Shown: positions 14,443-17,246 of the stretch, piece after piece
Layout of the letters: the number at the start of each line of letters is the position of its first letter
Numbering within the stretch: position 1 is the stretch's first letter
Assembly (NCBI GenBank): GCA_934725525.1
Contig: CAKVCG010000021.1
Span: 1 to 17,246 of the forward strand
Reading direction: 5' to 3'
Length of the DNA: 17,246 bases
From: an uncultured Brachyspira sp.
Lineage (GTDB): Bacteria; Spirochaetota; Brachyspiria; Brachyspirales; Brachyspiraceae
The notes under the pieces: generated by a model
What the model saw: only the letters and a program-made list of their open reading frames with translations
Databases searched by the model: none
Told to the model about the DNA's origin: nothing
Program-made: the position numbers and the translations under genes

Positions 14443-15339
14443 ATGTTTGAATTTAACGAAGAAAAAGATATAGACGAATTAGAAGAATATATAAAAAAGA
14501 ACAATAACGATATGCCAGCGGCGTATTATATTAATACCGATGTAATAGAAAATTTTTTGAAAGATGAAATAGTTTTTACGCCTTTTGTAGGCAGAGTTAA
14601 ATACGAAAAAAATTCTGATAAAAGAAAAGAATATTTTTTTGATAAAATTGACGCTACCGAATATAGAGATAAGATTAAAGAAAAAATATTAAAAGTTAAA
14701 GATAATATAAAAGATATAAATGTATTTAAAAATAAATTCAAAGAATTTAAAAAATCATATAGTTCAGTAATACCAAGCGAATTAATAAATAAAGCTATGT
14801 TAATAAAAGATAATAATCCAGAATATACAAAAGATATAGGAAAATTTTTATTTGAAAACGGTATAATATTATTTGTTGAAGAACCACCAGATAAAGATTG
14901 GAAAAGATTAGACGGTTTTTCTTGTTTTTTTAACGATTACCCCGTTATAGTAATATATAAAAAAGAAGATAAAAGAAGAATGTTATTTACTATAATGCAT
15001 GAAGTATATCATTTAATATATAATGAAAATGAAGATAACGCCGATAAATTTGCAGGTTGCTCTCTTCTTACGATAAAAGATTTAAAAAAAGAATATGGCG
15101 AAGATTATATTCATACAATGAAAGAAGATGAAAATAATGAAAACTATAAAAATATAGCGAAAAATTTATGCAACAAATATGATATATCGGTAGAAGCGGC
15201 TACCAACACTTTAAAAAATTATAATATTCTTAAAAAAGAAATAAACGAATATAAATCATATTTTAAAGATATAAGAGAAGGAGTTGAAGATAATAGTTCA
15301 GAAATACAAATAAAGCCTATATACGATTTTATAGATTAA
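14443..15339 (+). CDS. ImmA/IrrE-like zinc metallopeptidase, second gene of the accessory module
   Basis: The 298-residue protein carries a zincin site HEVYH (186-190) within a hydrophobic helix (MLFTIMHEVYHLIYN), followed by E197-D-N-A-D201-x-FAG, which resembles the ExEAxxFA segment of ImmA/IrrE (DUF955) peptidases. The residue just before Ala is Asn199, not the usual Glu, so the third zinc ligand is probably Glu197 or Asp201. About 110 N-terminal residues, acidic and helical, precede the peptidase. Family members cleave a repressor or antitoxin-like partner after a stress cue. Here the only partner is the 216-aa protein upstream. GAGG lies 8 nt before the ATG. Confidence 0.85.
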   Translation: MFEFNEEKDIDELEEYIKKNNNDMPAAYYINTDVIENFLKDEIVFTPFVGRVKYEKNSDKRKEYFFDKIDATEYRDKIKEKILKVKDNIKDINVFKNKFKEFKKSYSSVIPSELINKAMLIKDNNPEYTKDIGKFLFENGIILFVEEPPDKDWKRLDGFSCFFNDYPVIVIYKKEDKRRMLFTIMHEVYHLIYNENEDNADKFAGCSLLTIKDLKKEYGEDYIHTMKEDENNENYKNIAKNLCNKYDISVEAATNTLKNYNILKKEINEYKSYFKDIREGVEDNSSEIQIKPIYDFID

Positions 15340-15363
15340 TATTAATTAAACGCTATATACAAT

Positions 15364-15507
15364 TCAATACGCCCATTTCTCAATTTTAATAACCCAAGCG
15401 CCCGTATATTTTGCAGCCTCAATTCCCGCATCGCTATCTTCAAAAATAACACTTTCTTTTGGCAAAACATTAAAATAATTAATGCATTTCAAAAATACTT
15501 CGGGGTT
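15364..15507 (-). pseudogene. C-terminal fragment of a HAD-superfamily phosphatase
   Basis: The minus strand encodes NPEVFLKCINYFN...ESVIFEDSDAGIEAAKYTGAWVI and a stop at 15364. This is the end of a beta-phosphoglucomutase-like HAD hydrolase: the PNPEVFL stretch and the EDSDAGIEAA acid motif are diagnostic. The N-terminal two thirds, including the nucleophile Asp, are missing. The fragment is joined out of frame to the duplicated start of the glycosyltransferase. Confidence 0.8.
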
Positions 15508-15582
15508 TGTTTTTCGCAATTATACATCGGTATAAATATAAGTATTTTCATTTATCCTCCGTTTTCTTTAATATATAAGTTA
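15506..15582 (-). repeat. 77-bp direct repeat of the methyltransferase/glycosyltransferase junction
   Basis: These 77 bases match 13548-13624 with one mismatch. They contain the methyltransferase stop, the ATGA overlap and the first 15 codons of the glycosyltransferase (MKILIFIPMYNCEKQ). After that the frame runs into the phosphatase fragment and stops within a few codons. The two copies bracket the accessory module. Confidence 0.9.
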
Positions 15583-16445
15583 ACTCTCCCATTAATATTG
15601 GAAAATTAATTTTTTTAATAAAAGGTATTAAGTGAAGAACGGTAACCGCTTGTGATATTAAAAATTGTTTATAATCTTTGGCTATTGAATATAAGAAATT
15701 CAAATTAACAATTTTTACGCAAGGATAAGATTTTATAACTTTAAACCCAGTTAACTCCGCTAATTTTTCCATACTATTTTTATTAAAATATACCAAATGC
15801 TCCAACATATATCTATGCCATTTACTTTTTAATAATTTTGCAGTTAATGAATTGGTATTAGGAGTAGTAATCATACAATACCCCCCCCCCATTACTATTT
15901 GTAGTATTTAATAGTCTATTGACAACTTTCATAGTAGATATTGGGTCTTTAACATGTTCTATTACATCGCACATAGTTATTAAATTAAAATAATTATTTT
16001 TAAAATCGCATGTTTCTAATGTCCCATTATAAATTTTTTCTTTTCCAAATTTATTTTTAGCTATAGAACTTGCATATTCAGATATTTCTATACCGTATGC
16101 ATTAAAACCTAATTTTTCGGCTTCTTCTAATAAAAAACCTGTTGCCGTCCCGATATCTAATATATTTCCATTATTTACATAAGGAATTATACTATTTAAA
16201 ATATGTTTAAATGTGTTTCTTTTCATGTTAGACACTTCAACCGTTTCGCCTTCTCCAATTCCCCATGAAGAAAAATATTCTCTGCTATATATGTTATTTA
16301 TTTCTTCATCTGTTGGAAAAGGATACATAAATTGAACTTCGCAATTTGGACATTTAATTATATTCCTTTTTTCTACGAAAGATTTTATTTTCATCTCTCC
16401 TTCATACCCACATAATATACATTTAGATTTTTTAATTACTCTCAT
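15548..16445 (-). CDS. SAM-dependent methyltransferase split by a G10 tract (phase variable, OFF in this sequence)
   Basis: Two overlapping frames make one class I methyltransferase. The first (16445 to 15858) holds a zinc ribbon (Cys9, Cys12, Cys32, Cys35), the SAM loop LDIGTATG (96-103), Glu120 and CDVIEH (159-164). It then meets ten G residues, reads GGGVLYDYYS and stops. The second frame (to 15548) supplies the missing end: ITTPNTNSLTAKLL, then a Trp-His and helical C-terminus. With nine G the frames join into 298 residues, a normal length. Related enzymes methylate sugars in O-antigen-like clusters. AGGAG precedes the ATG, and the kinase gene ends 40 nt upstream. A homopolymer sequencing error is the main alternative to a real OFF state. 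Confidence 0.85.
15881..15890 (-). repeat. Homopolymeric G10 tract (C10 on the plus strand)
   Basis: Ten consecutive C residues on the plus strand stand inside a methyltransferase reading frame in otherwise very AT-rich DNA. Such tracts change length by slipped-strand mispairing. Nine or twelve G put the gene in frame; ten does not. Confidence 0.9.
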
Positions 16446-16485
16446 AATTTATCTCCTATTTTTATATATAAAAAAATAATTAATT

Positions 16486-17246
16486 TTATAATTTGCTCCA
16501 TTCTTCCAAAGCTAATCCCGCCAAAGCAAGCATTAATATAGAATTTTTTTTATTAAGTTTAATCATATAGCCCATAGCTCTTATATAGCATATAGCTTCA
16601 TAAAAATATATTATTTTTAATTCTAAAGTTCCAAATTTATCTTTTATATAATTTTTTAATAAATTAAATATTTCATTATATTTTAAAGTGGAATAATCGG
16701 GATATTCTATATTATTTTGTTCTACTAAAAAATTATCTAAACTTTTTACATATTCGTATTTGCCATGTAAAGATTGAAAAAGTTTAGAATATTCGGCAAA
16801 AACATTATTATATCTTGGAGCTGGGTCTATTATTATATAATTTTTACTGCTATCTACCAATATATTTTCTATAGTTAAATCGCCATGAATATAACTAATG
16901 TCATGTTTTAAAGAAAAGTGAAAATATTTTAATTCTTCAAGCATATTTAATATATTAGGCAATTTTTTATTATTAACCGTTATATATTCGTATTTGGCTA
17001 TATCTTTATATTTTGGATTTGAGCAGATAAAATTTATATTGTTTAATATATGTTCTTTGTATATAGAATTTATAATTTCATTATTATCTAACTTTTTAAA
17101 ATTTAAGTAATTAATATTAAGTCTATCTATAATTTCTTTTATGATTTCAAAAGAATTATTGGCTTCTATATAATGTATAGCCGTAAAAAAAGTTTCGCCG
17201 TTTGCAAAATATTCCATGTCATAAGAAAATAAATTATCTTTATCTA
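16486..17246 (-). CDS. APH-like phosphotransferase/kinase domain protein of the glycan cluster (partial, N-terminus outside window)
   Basis: The frame stays open to the right edge (SYDMEYFANGE...), so Met at 17217 is probably internal; MEYFANGE matches the hinge region of aminoglycoside-phosphotransferase-fold kinases. Counting from that Met, the catalytic loop is HGDLTIENIL (111-120: Asp113 as base, Asn118 for metal) and the second metal ligand is Asp131 in IIIDPAPR, the DFG equivalent. The C-terminal half is helical. In glycan clusters such kinases phosphorylate sugars or lipid-linked intermediates. It precedes the methyltransferase by 40 nt on the same strand. The substrate cannot be determined. 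Confidence 0.8.
   Translation of the reverse strand, partial: DKDNLFSYDMEYFANGETFFTAIHYIEANNSFEIIKEIIDRLNINYLNFKKLDNNEIINSIYKEHILNNINFICSNPKYKDIAKYEYITVNNKKLPNILNMLEELKYFHFSLKHDISYIHGDLTIENILVDSSKNYIIIDPAPRYNNVFAEYSKLFQSLHGKYEYVKSLDNFLVEQNNIEYPDYSTLKYNEIFNLLKNYIKDKFGTLELKIIYFYEAICYIRAMGYMIKLNKKNSILMLALAGLALEEWSKL

Noticed and set aside
15548..16445. Two separate adjacent genes instead of one split methyltransferase
   Set aside because: The second frame has no ribosome site, begins inside the G tract, and supplies exactly the missing C-terminal part. One base removed joins them.

Overview
The window is very AT-rich, with long A/T runs and Lys/Asn/Ile/Tyr-rich proteins. It carries bacterial housekeeping genes (tRNA-Asp, rpsT, efp, ispD, a class A PBP). 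Gene content, base composition and an Rpn family protein point to a host-associated spirochaete such as Brachyspira. That assignment is inferred from overall character, not from a marker search.

Layout. (1) 1-1193, plus strand: the tail of an unidentified upstream gene overlaps a type I restriction specificity subunit (HsdS). (2) 1203-7958, minus strand: a class A PBP, a MATE transporter with a long charged helical tail and ispD form a tightly packed operon. A solitary amino-acid-binding lipoprotein and a cyclodeaminase/cyclohydrolase family protein follow. (3) 8086-9823, plus strand: a strong promoter, tRNA-Asp, rpsT, a terminator, then efp overlapping a small membrane protein. The EF-P apical loop has Gln where Lys34 is expected. 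(4) 9824-11800: an accessory cassette with an Rpn family nuclease. It has an internal, well-signalled start for its C-terminal domain, and two more tandem copies of that domain follow as separate ORFs. (5) 11795-13593 and 15548-17246, minus strand: a surface-glycan type cluster (APH-like kinase, methyltransferase, GT2 glycosyltransferase, NAD-dependent epimerase). The methyltransferase is split by a G10 tract, so it looks phase variable and currently OFF. (6) 13780-15339, plus strand: a two-gene accessory module, an unrecognised 216-aa protein with a Cys cluster plus an ImmA/IrrE-like metallopeptidase, sits inside the glycan cluster.

The most interesting signal is the Rpn locus. It matches the known gene-within-gene toxin/antitoxin design (full-length nuclease plus a separately translated C-terminal inhibitor), here with an extended array of stand-alone C-terminal modules. 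These differ in the number of four-residue EGIK-type repeats, and elsewhere nearly all their differences are synonymous. Both accessory cassettes lie between direct repeats of neighbouring glycan-gene ends (about 147-157 bp and 77 bp). Both start with a TTGAC(A/T)-type promoter whose -10 box ends 6 nt before the ATG, implying leaderless mRNAs. The shared geometry suggests a common way of capturing and expressing defence-like cargo, but two examples cannot prove it.
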